A stretch of DNA of 64,000 nt from Girardinichthys multiradiatus (taxonomy: Eukaryota > Chordata > Actinopteri > Cyprinodontiformes > Goodeidae). Shown piece after piece: positions 39,546 through 58,800 of the stretch. The DNA lies in NCBI RefSeq assembly GCF_021462225.1, contig NC_061804.1, positions 14,752,005 through 14,816,004 on the forward strand, read 5' to 3'. Under the pieces are notes generated by a model. That model was not told the origin of the DNA and ran no database searches. It was given only the letters and a program-made list of their open reading frames with translations. Every line of letters begins with the position of its first letter. Position 1 is the first letter of the stretch. Made by a program: the position numbers and the translations under genes.

Positions 39546-40140
39546 CTATTTCTATCATGGGAGAAGAAGTGGAGTTGGTGGAGGAGTATAAATACCTCGG
39601 TGTTCACCTGGACAACAGACTAGAGTGGAGATGCAACTGTGAAGCCATCTACAAGAAGGGACAGAGCAGACTGTACTTCTTGAGGAAGCTTAGGTAATTT
39701 GGTGTTTGCAGCAAGATGCTGCATATCTTCTATAAGTCTGTTGTGGAGAGTGTGATCTCTTCTGCCATCATCTGCTGGGGAAGCAGCATCAGAGCCAAGG
39801 ACTTAAAAAAGCTCAACAAGCTAATAAAGAAAGCCGGCTGTGTTCTGGGGACTCCTCTGGAACCTCTGGAGATCATTGTACAAAGAAGGATTCTTCATAA
39901 AATGAAGAACATTATAAAGAACCCTTAGCATGCTCTTCATGAGACTGTTGTACAACAACAGATTGTCTTCAGTCAGAGGTTTCTTCAGATGTGCTGTAAG
40001 ACAGACCACTACAGGAGATCCTTCCAGTCTACAGCCATCAACATCTACAACAGCTCTTTGAAGAAACCTACATAATGAGCTACAACATTTAAATTCCCTT
40101 TGGGATTAATAAAGTATTTTTGAATTGAATTTGAATTGAA
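39546..40140 (+). mobile_element. CR1/L2-type LINE 3' fragment in the inverted-repeat spacer
   Basis: The same family as the element at 1508-3252, opposite strand. Pieces include EYKYLGVHLDNRLEWRCNCE (39572-39697 region) and SAIICWGSSIRAKDLKKLNK (39716-39928). It ends with CCCTTTGGGATTAATAAAGT and a GAATTGAATT tail at 40120-40140. Stops at about 39695 and 39926 inactivate it. It begins exactly at the inner end of the left arm. Confidence 0.85.
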
Positions 40141-40711
40141 TGTCTTTAGTTTAGTTTTTATAGTTTTTTTAATTTATGTAGATCAAGACATTTTTGAGAT
40201 CTTTCAGCCTACTTCATGAGGTCAGAAAAATTCAGTTTGATGTCGTTAAACACATTAAATTCATGATTTAACAAAGTGGGAGATTACTTTTTCACACATT
40301 GCCAGGTAGGTTTGGATACCACCTTCTTTTAATAAATGAAATCATCCTTGGAAAAGTGCAGTTTGTATTTACTCAGGCATTCTGTACTTTTTCACAGCTC
40401 TGTAAATAAAAAAACTGGCTTCAGCTTCTTGTAGATGTCATCATGTGCCTGATGTTCAGACGTAAGACTACTTTCAACTAAAGTGAGGATAATACATCAT
40501 ATAGCTTGATGCTACCATGAAATTGTAGATTTTTCTACCTTTTTAATTGTAACAGTTTGGTGTGTGGCCATTTTGTATATTTTCTGCTTTACAGCAAACC
40601 AAAAAACTTAGATGTGTTTTTACTTCAATGATACAGAATAAGAACAGTTTCATGGAGCTGTCCTATTTCTGTGGTCTTTTATCTCTAACCATCTGAGAAC
40701 ATTTTCCAAAT
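40141..40711. other. Remaining spacer between inverted-repeat arms
   Basis: About 570 bp of AT-rich sequence with no recognisable content. Confidence 0.6.
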
Positions 40712-41444
40712 TCTTTGTACTCTCTGTAGGACAAGGTTTGGTTACATGCCCCCAGTATTTAAACACAAGCATGCATATTTAATTTTTTTTAAATCAAAAC
40801 CAAACTGAGCAAAGATTCTAAAGCATTTCCTGGCATTTTAATGGTATTTCTTTTAAATAGGAGTAAGTACTTTCTCCATTCAACACATCAAATGATAGAA
40901 ACACATTTGTGTTATCTGAGGTAAGAGTGCACTTTTGTTTTCCTCTAGATCATGTCCAAGTGTGGAGGATCCTTTTATTAAATATACAGTGATTCTTATT
41001 ATTCACTGGTACATTATCCTAAAACCCTGCAAAAAAACAAAAAAACAACAACTTGATATTCAGGTAATTCAGTTTTTCTTTGCTGAGTTTCTCAAGGCTC
41101 TATTCTCAGGCCAATTTTAGTTTGTATCTACATGCTCCTCCTTTCTCAGATTATGGAGTACTACAACATCTCTTACCACATCCATGCTGATAACACACAA
41201 CTTTATATTTCTGAGTCACCACATGACCACAGACCATAACAGTACCGATTCACTTTGTTGATAATCTTATTGATTATTTTTTCAGTTCATAAGATAATTG
41301 TAATGCTGTCTTTTCCCGCCTCTATAAAAACACTTAGCCAGAGAGCTGCAACACATCCAGAACACTGATGCCAGAGTCCTGACCAACACCAGGAATTTGG
41401 ATCATATCACACCAGTACCTACATTGCTGGACTGTCTACCTGTT
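40712..41444 (+). repeat. Right arm of a 733-bp inverted repeat (L2-type LINE fragment)
   Basis: The reverse complement of 38813-39545. In this orientation the LINE-derived remnants read forward: a degenerate TTTCTCAAGGCTCTATTCTC (PQGS-ILG) region at about 41086-41106, a (Y)ADDTQLY-like segment near 41180-41212, and a NLDHITPV-like segment near 41392-41420. Confidence 0.93.
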
Positions 41445-41640
41445 GTAGGACAGTCTCATGAAGAGTGTCTTCAGTCAGAGGCTTCTTCAGATCTGCTGTA
41501 AGACGGAGCGCTACAAGAGATCCTTCCTGCCCACAGCCATCAGCATCTACAACGGCTCTTTGAGGAAACCTGTATAATATGAGCCACAACAGTGTTTAAT
41601 TTCCCTTTGGGATTGATAAAGTATTTTTGAATTGAATTGA
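41445..41640 (+). mobile_element. CR1/L2-type LINE 3' tail abutting the right arm
   Basis: About 190 bp matching the extreme 3' end of the family at 1508-3252. It contains CTTCAGATCTGCTGTAAGAC, the CAGCATCTACAACGGCTCTT segment, CCCTTTGGGATTGATAAAGT and a GAATT tail. It starts at the outer end of the right arm. No equivalent tail borders the outer end of the left arm. Confidence 0.85.
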
Positions 41641-42229
41641 AAGTAATGTTATTTCAAGCATGCTCCTGTGTTTTATGTTTATCAAAATGTGTCCTTTTAT
41701 AAGTCTCTAATTTATTTATTTTCACTGCATGTTTTCCTTTTTAGGAGCAAGGTAGACAGGATAATGAGAACAAAATTGCATAAAAGTAGTACTTTCCACC
41801 AGATGGAGCTATGTGCAAGTGAAAACCAAGCTGGCTAACAGATGTGCCAAAAATTGATTGTCAGCCAAAAACGGATCAACTGTGCGAATAGAGAAAGGAA
41901 TGGTCATGATGCCGAGATTTATATGTTTTAAACCAACAGAGGTGTAATTTTAATAATTTCTCTTCTTTAGATAAAAATATCTATTTAAGAGCTTTCGAGC
42001 TCTAAAATGTATTGATTCATGTTGTGAAAAAGCAATGCGTTGGCTCCATTAATTAAAAAAACAAATAAACACGTGCATAGCGGGAGAGGCTGCGCGCACC
42101 AACCCGGATATGAAGTCTTTTTACCCTCTCTCTTTCACACTGAGAACAGCATTATGAACTACATTTCCATGACGCCACTGAGGGGTTGTTGCGCAATAAG
42201 GTGGGGCTTCTTCTCTGTTTGAATCAACA
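41641..42229. other. Upstream flank of the SLK-like gene
   Basis: No coding sequence recognised. GC and CpG rise from about 42060 towards the presumed promoter. Confidence 0.5.
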
Positions 42230-43129
<900 letters not shown>

Positions 43130-43732
43130 CAGTGCCTTGCAAAAGTATTCTGCCCTTGGCTTTTTACCTATTTTTTACATTCCAACCTGTAATTTAAATG
43201 TTATTTAATAAATTTTATGAAATGGATCTGCAAAATAAAGTTGATGAAGTGAAATAAGTAAAAAGATGAAGAAAAATTTAAAATTGGTATGTGCATATGT
43301 ATTTGCCCCCTATGCGTACCTTCAAAAGTCACATACTTAGTGAAGTGAAGTTCACCTGTGTGCAATCTAAGTGTCACATGATCAGTCAGTATATACACAC
43401 CTTTTCTGAAGGGCCCCAGGGACTGTAACACCACTAAGCAAGCAACATCACAACAAGAAGGCCAAGGAGCTCTCCAAACAAGTCAGAGAAAAAGTTGTTG
43501 AGTCAGGGTGGGGTTATAAAAAATATGTCCAAATATTTGATGTTCCCCCAGAGCATCATCAAATCCATCATCTTCAAATGGAAACACATGGTACCACAAC
43601 AAACCTGCCAAGAGAGGGCTGCCCACCAAAACTCACAGACCAGGCAAGAAGGGCATTAATCAGTGAGGCAGCACAGAGACCAACGGTAACCCTGAAGGGG
43701 TTGCAGAGTTCCACAGCATAGAATGTAGTATA

Positions 43733-44957
43733 CAGGGGTTGGCCAATGAAACTGAAACACTTGGTTTTAGACCACAATAATTTATTAGTATGGTGTAGGG
43801 CCTTCTTTTGCGGCCAATACAGCATCAATTCGTCTTGGGAATGACATACAAGTCCTGCACAGTGGTCAGAGGGATTTTAAGCCATTCTTCTTGCAGGATA
43901 GTGGCCAGGTCACTACGTGATACTGGTGGAGGAAAATGTTTCCTGACTTGCTCCTCCAAAACATCCCAAAGTGGCTCAATAATATTTAGATCTGGTGACT
44001 GTGCAGGCCATGGGAGATGTTCAACTTCACTTTCATGTTCATCAAACCAATCTTTCACCAGTTTTGCTGTATGTATTGGTGCACCGCCTTCAGGATACAA
44101 TGTTTGAACCATTGGATGCACATGGTCCTCAAGAATGGTTTGGTAGTCCTTGGCAGTGATGGGCCCATCTAGCACAAGTATTGGGCCAAGGGAATGCCAT
44201 GATATGGCAGCCCAAACCATCACTGATCCACCCCCATGCTTCACTCTGTGCATGCAACAGTCTGGGTGGTACGCTTCTTTGGGGCTTCTCCGCACCGTAA
44301 CTCTCCCGGATGAGGGAAAAACAGTAAAGGTGGACTCATCAGAGAACAATACATGTTTCACATTGTCCACAGCCCAAGGTTTGCACTCCTTGCACCATTG
44401 AAACCGACGTTTGGCATTGGCATGAGTGACCAAAGGTTTGGCTATAGCAGCCCGGCCGTGTATATTGACCCTGTGGAGCTCCCGACAGACAGTTCTGGTG
44501 GAAACAGGAGAGTTGAGGTGCATATTTAATTCTGCCGTGATTTGGGCCGCCATGGTTTTATGTTTTTTGGATACAATCCGGGTTAGCACCCGAACATCCC
44601 TTTCAGACAGCTTCCTCTTGCGTCCACAGTTAATCCTGTTGGATGTGGTTCGTCCTTCTTGGTGGTATGCTGACATTACCCTGGATAACATGGCTCTTGA
44701 TACATCACAAAGACTTGCTGTCTTGGTCACAGATGCGCCAGCAAGACGTGCACCAATAATTTGTCCTCTTTTGAACTCTGGTATGCCACCCATAATGTTG
44801 TGTGCATTTCAATATTTTGAGCAAAACTGTGCTCTTACCCTGTTAATTGAACCTTCACACTCAATCAATGAACACTGGCTACCAGGCAGGTCCAATTTAG
44901 CCTTGAAACCCCCCACACTAAAATGACAGGTGTTTCAATTTCATTGTCCAACCCCTG
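43733..44957 (-). mobile_element. Tc1/mariner-like transposon, copy 2, internally damaged
   Basis: A 1225-bp copy of the family at 10868-12137, flanked by TA, with CAGGGGTTGG terminal repeats. It is 45 bp shorter than copy 1 because of internal deletions. It is inserted into an older Tc1 remnant in intron 1 of the SLK-like gene. Confidence 0.95.
43825..44793 (-). pseudogene. Tc1-like transposase lacking the second catalytic Asp
   Basis: An open frame of 322 codons, closely related to the 343-residue frame of copy 1. A 21-bp in-frame deletion bordered by GCA microhomology removes seven residues, including the YQDDN motif with the second catalytic aspartate (GGAPIHT instead of GGAVYQDDNAPIHT). 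A two-base loss near 43847 shifts the last residues, giving ...DLYVIPKTN and losing the RRIDAVL...GGPTPY end. The first Asp (FSDEST) and the Glu (NIIEPLW) remain. It cannot be catalytically active but could still bind terminal repeats. Confidence 0.92.
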
Positions 44958-45430
44958 TATATCCATAGGATCACAAGAAGCCGTACACTTCATACCGCTG
45001 GGCTTTAAGGGCGAGTGACCAAAAAAAAAAGCCATTACTTGGTGTTCAAATGTATGAAAGAAGGACTAGAATTGAACTTTTCAGCCACCAAAGAAAATGC
45101 TATATCTTAAGCATCCAAGTTCAGTGTGAAGTTTTAAAAGTCAGTGAGGATTTTGGAAGCCAGGTCATCTGCTGGTGCTGGTCCACTGTTTTATCAAGTT
45201 TAAACTCTACACTGGCTTCTACCTGGACGTTTTTAGAACACTTCATTCTTTCCTCTGGTGACAAGCCTAATGGATTCACAGATTTTATTTTTCCGGCAGG
45301 ACCTGGCACCTGCCCACACTTCTCACAGTTACAGCACCTGCTTAAATGACCATGGTATCACTGCTTGACTGGCCAGCAAACCTAAACAACCTAAACCTCA
45401 TAGGCAGCTATTAAAGCAACTGGGCCTTCT

Positions 45431-48400
45431 TGTAACAGCAGAACCATAGGCTGTGTTTGGGTTTTTAGCTGCAATCCGTAGTTATGAAAATGAAAAGATA
45501 ATTGTTTAAAATGTATCACTCCGTTTTAACAGTCTGTATATCATGAGTTTTTTTATCTACTGAAACAGATTGTTTTTTTGAGGCACCTGTATTCATCCTT
45601 TTTACACACTTCATTCTTTTCTGTGAATTCACTACAGTACTAGTCAGCCCAACTGGACCGTGAAAGCCCTTTTCATTAGTTCTGTGCCGCCTTCCAGACC
45701 TCAGCAACTAGCCGACTTTTGGCTTGGAAAACCTATTTAATCTTGAACTGCTGGCATGTCAGTTCGCCTCTGTGAAACAGCGCCCAGTCTCTCTGTGTCT
45801 GCACAGCCCAGCGGAGCACAGTGAATGCCTTTGACAGAGCGGAGACCGCGGTGGAAGAAGCAGTGCTTTGAAGGAATTCTGCAATGAGTAGAAAAAGCAC
45901 TTTTTTGTAATGAAGGAAACACTCTGTTCAGATATGTAGTTTTTGCTGGATGGGGCACATGGATTAGGAAAAGTGTGAATAAATCGCAAAAAAACATTTT
46001 TTATAAAATCTTCCAGGATACAAAAATCCAGTTCCAGGGGAACATGAGGTTAAGAAAACTCTGATTATAGGCCATTTTAAGCCTCTGCTTTGGTGCACAA
46101 GCCAAGAGCGATACTTTTGGTTGTCAGTGCTAAAGGTTTTAAAAAAAAGTTCCAAAACTAACAAATTTTAGAAAGAATAAGTTCCACTCTGAAATGCTCT
46201 CTCCCCCGTGTATGTTTGGCTTTCACCATTCTAATTACAACCCTGTTCTTTAGCTTCTATTTGCTATCATCGGGTGAGTTTCTGTGACATTTTCACACCT
46301 GCAGCTGTCAGACACAATGAGGGTTGGGAGGCACAGAGCAGATAGCTAAGACAGGAAGTCGTGGGATAGTTGCTGCATGTCAGGGACTGACAACTTCCTG
46401 TTGCTGCTCCCAAATTTCAGAATTATCGGGTCATGTGTGGGAGGGGGAGGCCTCAAATGGTGAATTGCACTTGTTTTCCATTAAAGACTGTGATAGAGGA
46501 GGCCTGGGCGACGAGGTGGAGAATCTTTCTCATTTACAAATGTTGAGAGGGAGTATGGAAAAGTGTGGATGTGTGACTTGTGCTGCTGAAGGTAGAGATC
46601 TTTCTGTCATTGAGACTAAACAGACCTGTTTAATGGCATAATGTGGTTGAGAGTACAGAGTAGACCTGACACAGATTCTCTAAATAATAATGTCACATCT
46701 GGGAGAACAAGTGCTGACTTTTTGAAGAGGAGAGTTGAGGACAAATCAAGTAGTGTATAGGAACATGTTTAAAATGTAATATGCTCTATTAGTTATAACA
46801 GTATAACACATAAGTGCAACTATTGTTTTCGTTCCTTTGAACCACTGTGATGTGCGTGACTGGTTACAGAGGTCAAGAGAACTGCTTAAGTAACTAAAAG
46901 TTTTTTTTCTGTAGCCAGCTTAGTTTAACAGACTGTCACAATATTGATGATCAAGCAGATATATATTTGGCTGCAGTTCACAACAGAAATAAACAATAAG
47001 GGAGTTTTTTTTCTCACCTATTTCTGTGTGTAAAGCTCTGCTCAGGGAATTATAGCTCACCAGGCATGTAATGATAAAAAAAAGTTGGTATCTTGATTAT
47101 TGTGTGCAAATTGATAAGTGATCAATAGCATCATGATTTTATTAACATGTGTTTAAAAAATATCCATAAAGTTTTGTTAATGGCTGGAGAACCTCCACTG
47201 TGAGTTAAGATACCAGCAAAAATTCACTATAGTCTATATTAAATATTAACATATTTGAAAACTGCCTATTATTAAGTAATGTCAAGTAGAAATATGTACT
47301 AGGACCAAACACTCAATGCACTCAGCATTCAGATTGCCGTGTGTTTATGAGCAATATTGTTTTGGCTGTATTGCCGAGCATAATCAGACCTTTGGTTACA
47401 ATGGTGGTGGTCCATAAAATGAGAAAAGGTAGAAACAAGTTAAATAGCAAAACCTGTTGTGAGCAGTAGGCTTTTCATGTTGTTTCCCTCTGCATTTAGC
47501 ATAACACCATTTTTCTGCTTTGCACACCTCAAAATGTAGAGCTAAACAAGATATTTAAATTTTTCTGATGAGATCAATTCAGTTTAATATTTGGGAGAAC
47601 GAAAGCCCTGGCTTGATTGTCCCTCTATTGGTGATGCAAATTGTTGCAGTTTTCAAATCTCACAGATAATTCAAAACAAAGACAAAATGTTTGATACGGA
47701 ATATTTTTGAAATTTCTTTCCTCGGCAATAACGTCCACACAGAAGACTGCTGCTGTCAGTATGACCTGGTAGTGCTTAGGAATGGTTTGTTGCCATGCAG
47801 CAATGTAGAAAGCTGCATGTTATTGCAATAATAAACTGTGAAATCACAATTACTAATTTAACTATCTTTTAATAGGGTTGCAAACGTAATTGAAGACAAT
47901 TCTACTGGTAATGGTTTATTGACAACTGATGAGAAATCAGCTACTGTCCCCCACTATGGGTTGTTGTCTGACCTACCTAAGAAATGTCTCTCACTGCCCT
48001 GTACGTCTTGGACAACATAGCCCTCACAACTGAGAGTGAAAGCTTCCTTCTCAGCATACGTTCTGAGTTGTTCTGTGTACTCTTGTCAAAAACGACTTAT
48101 TTTTTCAGTTTTGGTCCAGATTAGGTGCCATAATTTGCCATTTAATTGTTGCTGTATTCACTTAATTCTTTCTCATAAGTTCTCTTTGTTCTAAATACGA
48201 TTGTTTTGTGTGAAATTACAACTGCCACCACGCACCCATCCACTAGTATGCTCATCAGGCATGAAACAGAGGAGTTGTATACTTCCTATTACTAATTAAT
48301 GAGCCACATGCCACTAACCACACTGCCCTGCTGCTGTTGGTGAAACGTATCCATAGACACACCTGCAGAATGTGAGGAGACACTCTTGTCAAATTCCCAC

Positions 48401-49789
48401 TGTCCCTCTTGTTCTGAATTGTAAGAACAGTGTGACAAATCTGAGCTTTAATTCTGTTGCTGCTGTCTACGCTGGCACTGAAAAGCTAGACTCTAGACTA
48501 TAGATGCAAACACTCTTTGATAAATAATTCAGCTTTTATGCCCAGTTTAACAAAAAATGTGTTAAAGCTAAACCTGTGGTTGAAATGGCAAAAATATCCA
48601 CATTATTAGAGTAAAATTACAGTCATTATTTTATCATATTTTATCTTTGTAAAAACATCACTCTTAAAGGAAAAACATACATATAAATTGGAACACCTCC
48701 AAAGTGTCAGCTCGTGTCAGGTGTTGTTGGTCTGCAGTGGTCAGTATCTATCAAAATGTTTCAAATAAGGAACAGTGGTGAACCGGAGAAAAGGACAAAA
48801 ATAAAAATTATCCACCTGCTCAAGAATGTAGAGTAGCGTTGGACAGAATCTGCAGATGGACAATACCACAATCTCTCTGCAGATCTATTGGCAGATTGTC
48901 AACATTTTAGAATCCTTCATGACCTATCATTTAGAGATTCATATAAAAATCAGCTGGTGACAAGATTTAGGTTATTTTCTAATGAATTGACCCTAACTGG
49001 TTATCAGCCAGTCAGAAACTCGAAAATCCAATGTTTTAGATCAGTGAACGCTCCATTGCCGTGCTTACACATCACTTTTTGGTGTGTATACTATTACTGA
49101 TCAAAGATGACTTGGTAGTCTACTTTCTAGATCAGTAAGCTGTTGAAAAGAAGTTACAAATGAAGTCAGCCAAAGTACAGTGATGCAAGAAGATATTTGA
49201 AAGGAAACTGTATTTTCTGTGGCATGGCGAGACATGTTTGCTGTTCACTCAAGCTGCAAGGGAGTTCAAGACTTTTAGCAGGTAACGGGAAGGAACAGAG
49301 AATGGAGCAGTTGCTCTGTTTTATCCTTTTGAGCTTACAACCACTGTTTGTTATGAATGTTAAATTTGAAAATGTTGATGACCATGTGGAATATCAGAGT
49401 TAAAGGATCTAAATTCTCCTTCACAGATACAGAGACGGTTGTTTTAATAATGTTAACCACACTAATCACAAAGATACAATGCTAAATCATAAGCAAAGTT
49501 TAAAATGTCAACTCCATCACCATTTTGTCTTTGTTTTAAAATCAATAAAAAACAAATCCTGCTTTACTGATACTGTGCTCTCACACAGCGATATAAATAA
49601 CTAAAGATCTCTATTGACAGGAAGGCTAGAAATTTGTTTTTAAACTGTTCTTGCATTCTTGTATATTCTTGCTCTTAAAGAGGAATCTGTATCAGTAGAT
49701 CAATGCTTTTCCAAAAACCAGATAATGTAAACTGGGCGTAAAATTCAGAGTGGCGCATCTGTAATATCGTCATATCCCACACCCATATA
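45431..49789. other. SLK-like intron 1, middle part
   Basis: Mostly unremarkable AT-rich intron. A short remnant at about 48690-48805 (GTCAGTATCTATCAAAATGT, then AAGGAACAGTGGTGAACCGG) matches the style of a common fish Tc1-like family seen as single fragments. No exon is supported. Confidence 0.5.
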
Positions 49790-51263
49790 CAGTACAGACC
49801 AAATGTTTGGACACACCTTCTCATTCAAAGACTTGTCTTTATTTTCATGACTATGAATATTGTAGCTTCACACTGAAGGCATAAAAACTATGAATTAACA
49901 CATGTGGAATTATATACTGAACAAAAAAAGTGTGAAACAACAGAAAATATGTCTTAAATTCTAGGTTCTTCAAAGTAGCCATCTTTTGCTTTGATTACAG
50001 CTCCGCACACTCTTGGCATTCTGTTGATGAGCTTCAAGAGGTAGTCACCTGAAATGGTTTTCACTTCACAGGTGTGCCCTGTCAGGTTTAATAAGTGGGA
50101 TTTCAAGCCTTATAAATGGGGTTGGGACCATCAGTTGTGTTGTGCAGGAGGTGGATACAGTACACAGCTGATAGTCCTACTGAATGGACTGTTAGAATTT
50201 GTATTATGGCAAGAAAAAACAGCTAAGTAAAGAAAAACAAGTGGCTATCATTACTTTAAGAAATGAAGGTCAGTCAGTCCGAACAATTGGGAAAACTTTG
50301 AAAGTGTCCCCAAGTGCAGTCGCAAATCAAGCGCTACAAAGAAACTGGCTCACATGAGGACTGCCCCAGGAAAGGAAGAACAAGAGTCACCTCTGCTGTG
50401 GACGATAAGTTCATCCGAGTCACCAGCCTCAGAAATCGCAGGTTAACAGCAGTTCAGATTAGAGAACAGGTCAATGCCACACAGAGTTCTAGCAGCAGAC
50501 ACATCTCTAGAACAACTGTTAAGAGGAGACTGTGTGAATCAGGCCTTCATGGTGAAATTGCTGCTAGGAAACCACTGCTGAGGACAGGCAACAAGCAGAA
50601 GAGACTTGTTTGGGCTAAAGAACACAAGGAATGGACATTAGACCAGTGGAAATCTGTGCTTTGGTCTGATGAGTCCAAGTTTAAGATCTTTGGTTCCAAC
50701 CACCGTGTCTTTGTGCGGCGCAGAAGAGGTGAACGGATGGACTCTACATGCCTGGTTCCCACCGTGAAGCATGGAGGAGGACGTGTGATGGTGTGGGGGT
50801 TCTTTGCTGGTGACACTGTTGGGGATTTATTCAAAATTGAAGGCATACTGAACCAGCATGGCTACCACAGCATCTTGCAGCGGCATGCTATTCCATCCGG
50901 TTTGCGTTTAGTTGGACCATCATTTATTTTTCAACAGGACAATGACCCCAAACACACCTCCAGGCTGTGTAAGGGCTATTTGACCAAGAAGGAGAGTGAT
51001 GGGGTGCTGCGCTAGATGACCTGGCCTCCACAGTCACCGGATCTGAACCCAATCAAGATGGTTTGAGGTGAGCTGGACCGCAAAGTGAAGGCAGAAGGGC
51101 CAACAAGTGCTAAGCATGTCTGGGAACTCCTTCAAGACTGTTGGAAAACCATTTCAGGTGACTACCTCTTGAAGCTCATCAACAGAATGCCAAGAGTGAA
51201 TGAAGTGAATGACACACCTTCTCTTTGAATGAGAAGGTGTGTCCAAACTTTTGGTCTGTACTG
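49790..51263 (+). mobile_element. Tc1-like transposon of a third family, decayed
   Basis: A 1474-bp element flanked by TA. The terminal repeats are about 37 bp, CAGTACAGACCAAATGTTTG on the left and CAGTACAGACCAAAAGTTTG (reverse complement) on the right, each followed by GACACACCTTCTC. It carries a broken transposase in the same orientation as the SLK-like gene. Confidence 0.93.
50206..51220 (+). pseudogene. Broken Tc1-like transposase (DD38-type spacing, Glu lost)
   Basis: The probable start is at 50206, with a one-base loss within the first codons. The main open piece is 50314-51015, with helix-turn-helix remains, LWSDESKFKIFGS and FIFQQDNDPKHTS. A stop at 51013-51015 is followed by TWPPQSPDLNPIK. 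Lysine stands where the catalytic Glu should be, 38 residues after the second Asp. Another stop follows directly. The spacing suggests a DD38E-type family. Confidence 0.9.
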
Positions 51264-57855
<6,592 letters not shown>

Positions 57856-57869
57856 TAATTCTGAAGCAA

Positions 57870-58800
57870 ATTGCTTGCAAAAGTATTGCTTCAAGTTTTT
57901 TTTGACATATAAAAATCAGGGGAGCGTGAGGTCTTTTTGTGTTCAACCTTTCTGTATCAATACTTTCACATTTCTCGGTGATTACAGCTTTAAGTCTTTT
58001 GGGGTATGTATCTGCCACATTGCACATCTACAGATCAACATTTTTACACATTCTGCCAGCACCATGTTTAATGGTGGGGTTTGTGTGTTCACGGGGATGT
58101 GATGTTAGTTTCTTATATTTTCTTTATTTATGCTTGTTAGCCAAAACGTTAGGCTCCAGTCCCAACTAACTGGAGCACCTTCTTCTACACGTTTGCTGTG
58201 TTCCCAACATGACTTCTTATGTCTTTATTTTAACAACGGCTTTCTTTCATAATTACCAGATTTTTGGAGAACAGTTGTCCTGTCAACAGATTCTCCTCAA
58301 GCTCTTCAAGTCACCATGAGCCTCTTGGCTTCTTCCCTTTATAAATGCTATAGTTGACTCGCCTTTCAGTTTTGGTGGATAGCCAGGTTTGCACAAATGC
58401 GATACTCTTTCTATCTTCAGGTGATGGATTGAACACTGCTCCATGAGATGTTCGAAGCTTGAAATAGTGTTTTATAACCTAACTGTACTATAGATTTTCT
58501 CCACCACTTTTTTCTTGGTTTGTCTGTAGAGTTCCTTGGTCTTCAAAATGCTGTTTGTTTACTAGTGTCCTCTAACAAACCTCTGAGACCTTCACAGGAC
58601 AACTAGATTTATGCTGAGATTAAGTTACACTCAGATAAACTCTGTTTACTTATTTCGTAACTTCTGAAGGCAACTGGATTTTAACTAGGTGTATCAGATT
58701 AATGGGGGCTAAATAGATGTGTTTGCCATACTTTTCAGATTGTTATTTGTGAAAGATTTTAAGTACTGTGTATTCTTTTGCTTCAAAATCATGTGCTTCT
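57870..58800 (-). mobile_element. Decayed Tc1-like remnant after exon 2
   Basis: It begins with TTGCTTGCAAAAGTATTGCT, similar to the CAGTGCCTTGCAAAAGTATT end at 43130. The interior (about 58050-58190: GCCAGCACCATGTTTAATGG, then GGAGCACCTTCTTCTACACG) matches the minus-strand text of this Tc1 group. No intact terminal repeat remains on the right and there is no open frame of note. Confidence 0.6.

Larger units (their letters stand above)
43130..45430 (+). mobile_element. Decayed Tc1-like sequence interrupted by a younger Tc1 copy
   Basis: The left end CAGTGCCTTGCAAAAGTATT follows TA (43128-43129). At 43440-43720 there are traces of a transposase N-terminus on the plus strand, full of errors (AKELSKQVREKVV-like and a TTTNLPREGCPPKLTD-like region). 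After the insert at 43733-44957, transposase text resumes at 44985-45110 (IELFSHQ-like). From about 45110 to 45430 it resembles the catalytic region of the family at 26124-27732 (TCATCTGCTGGTGCTGGTCC, then GGACCTGGCACCTGCCCACA). Whether this is one element or two adjacent remnants is unresolved. Confidence 0.6.

Noticed and set aside
45516..46164. Cluster of short minus-strand frames in SLK-like intron 1
   Set aside because: No motif, no consistent phase and no acceptor/donor pairs; consistent with chance.
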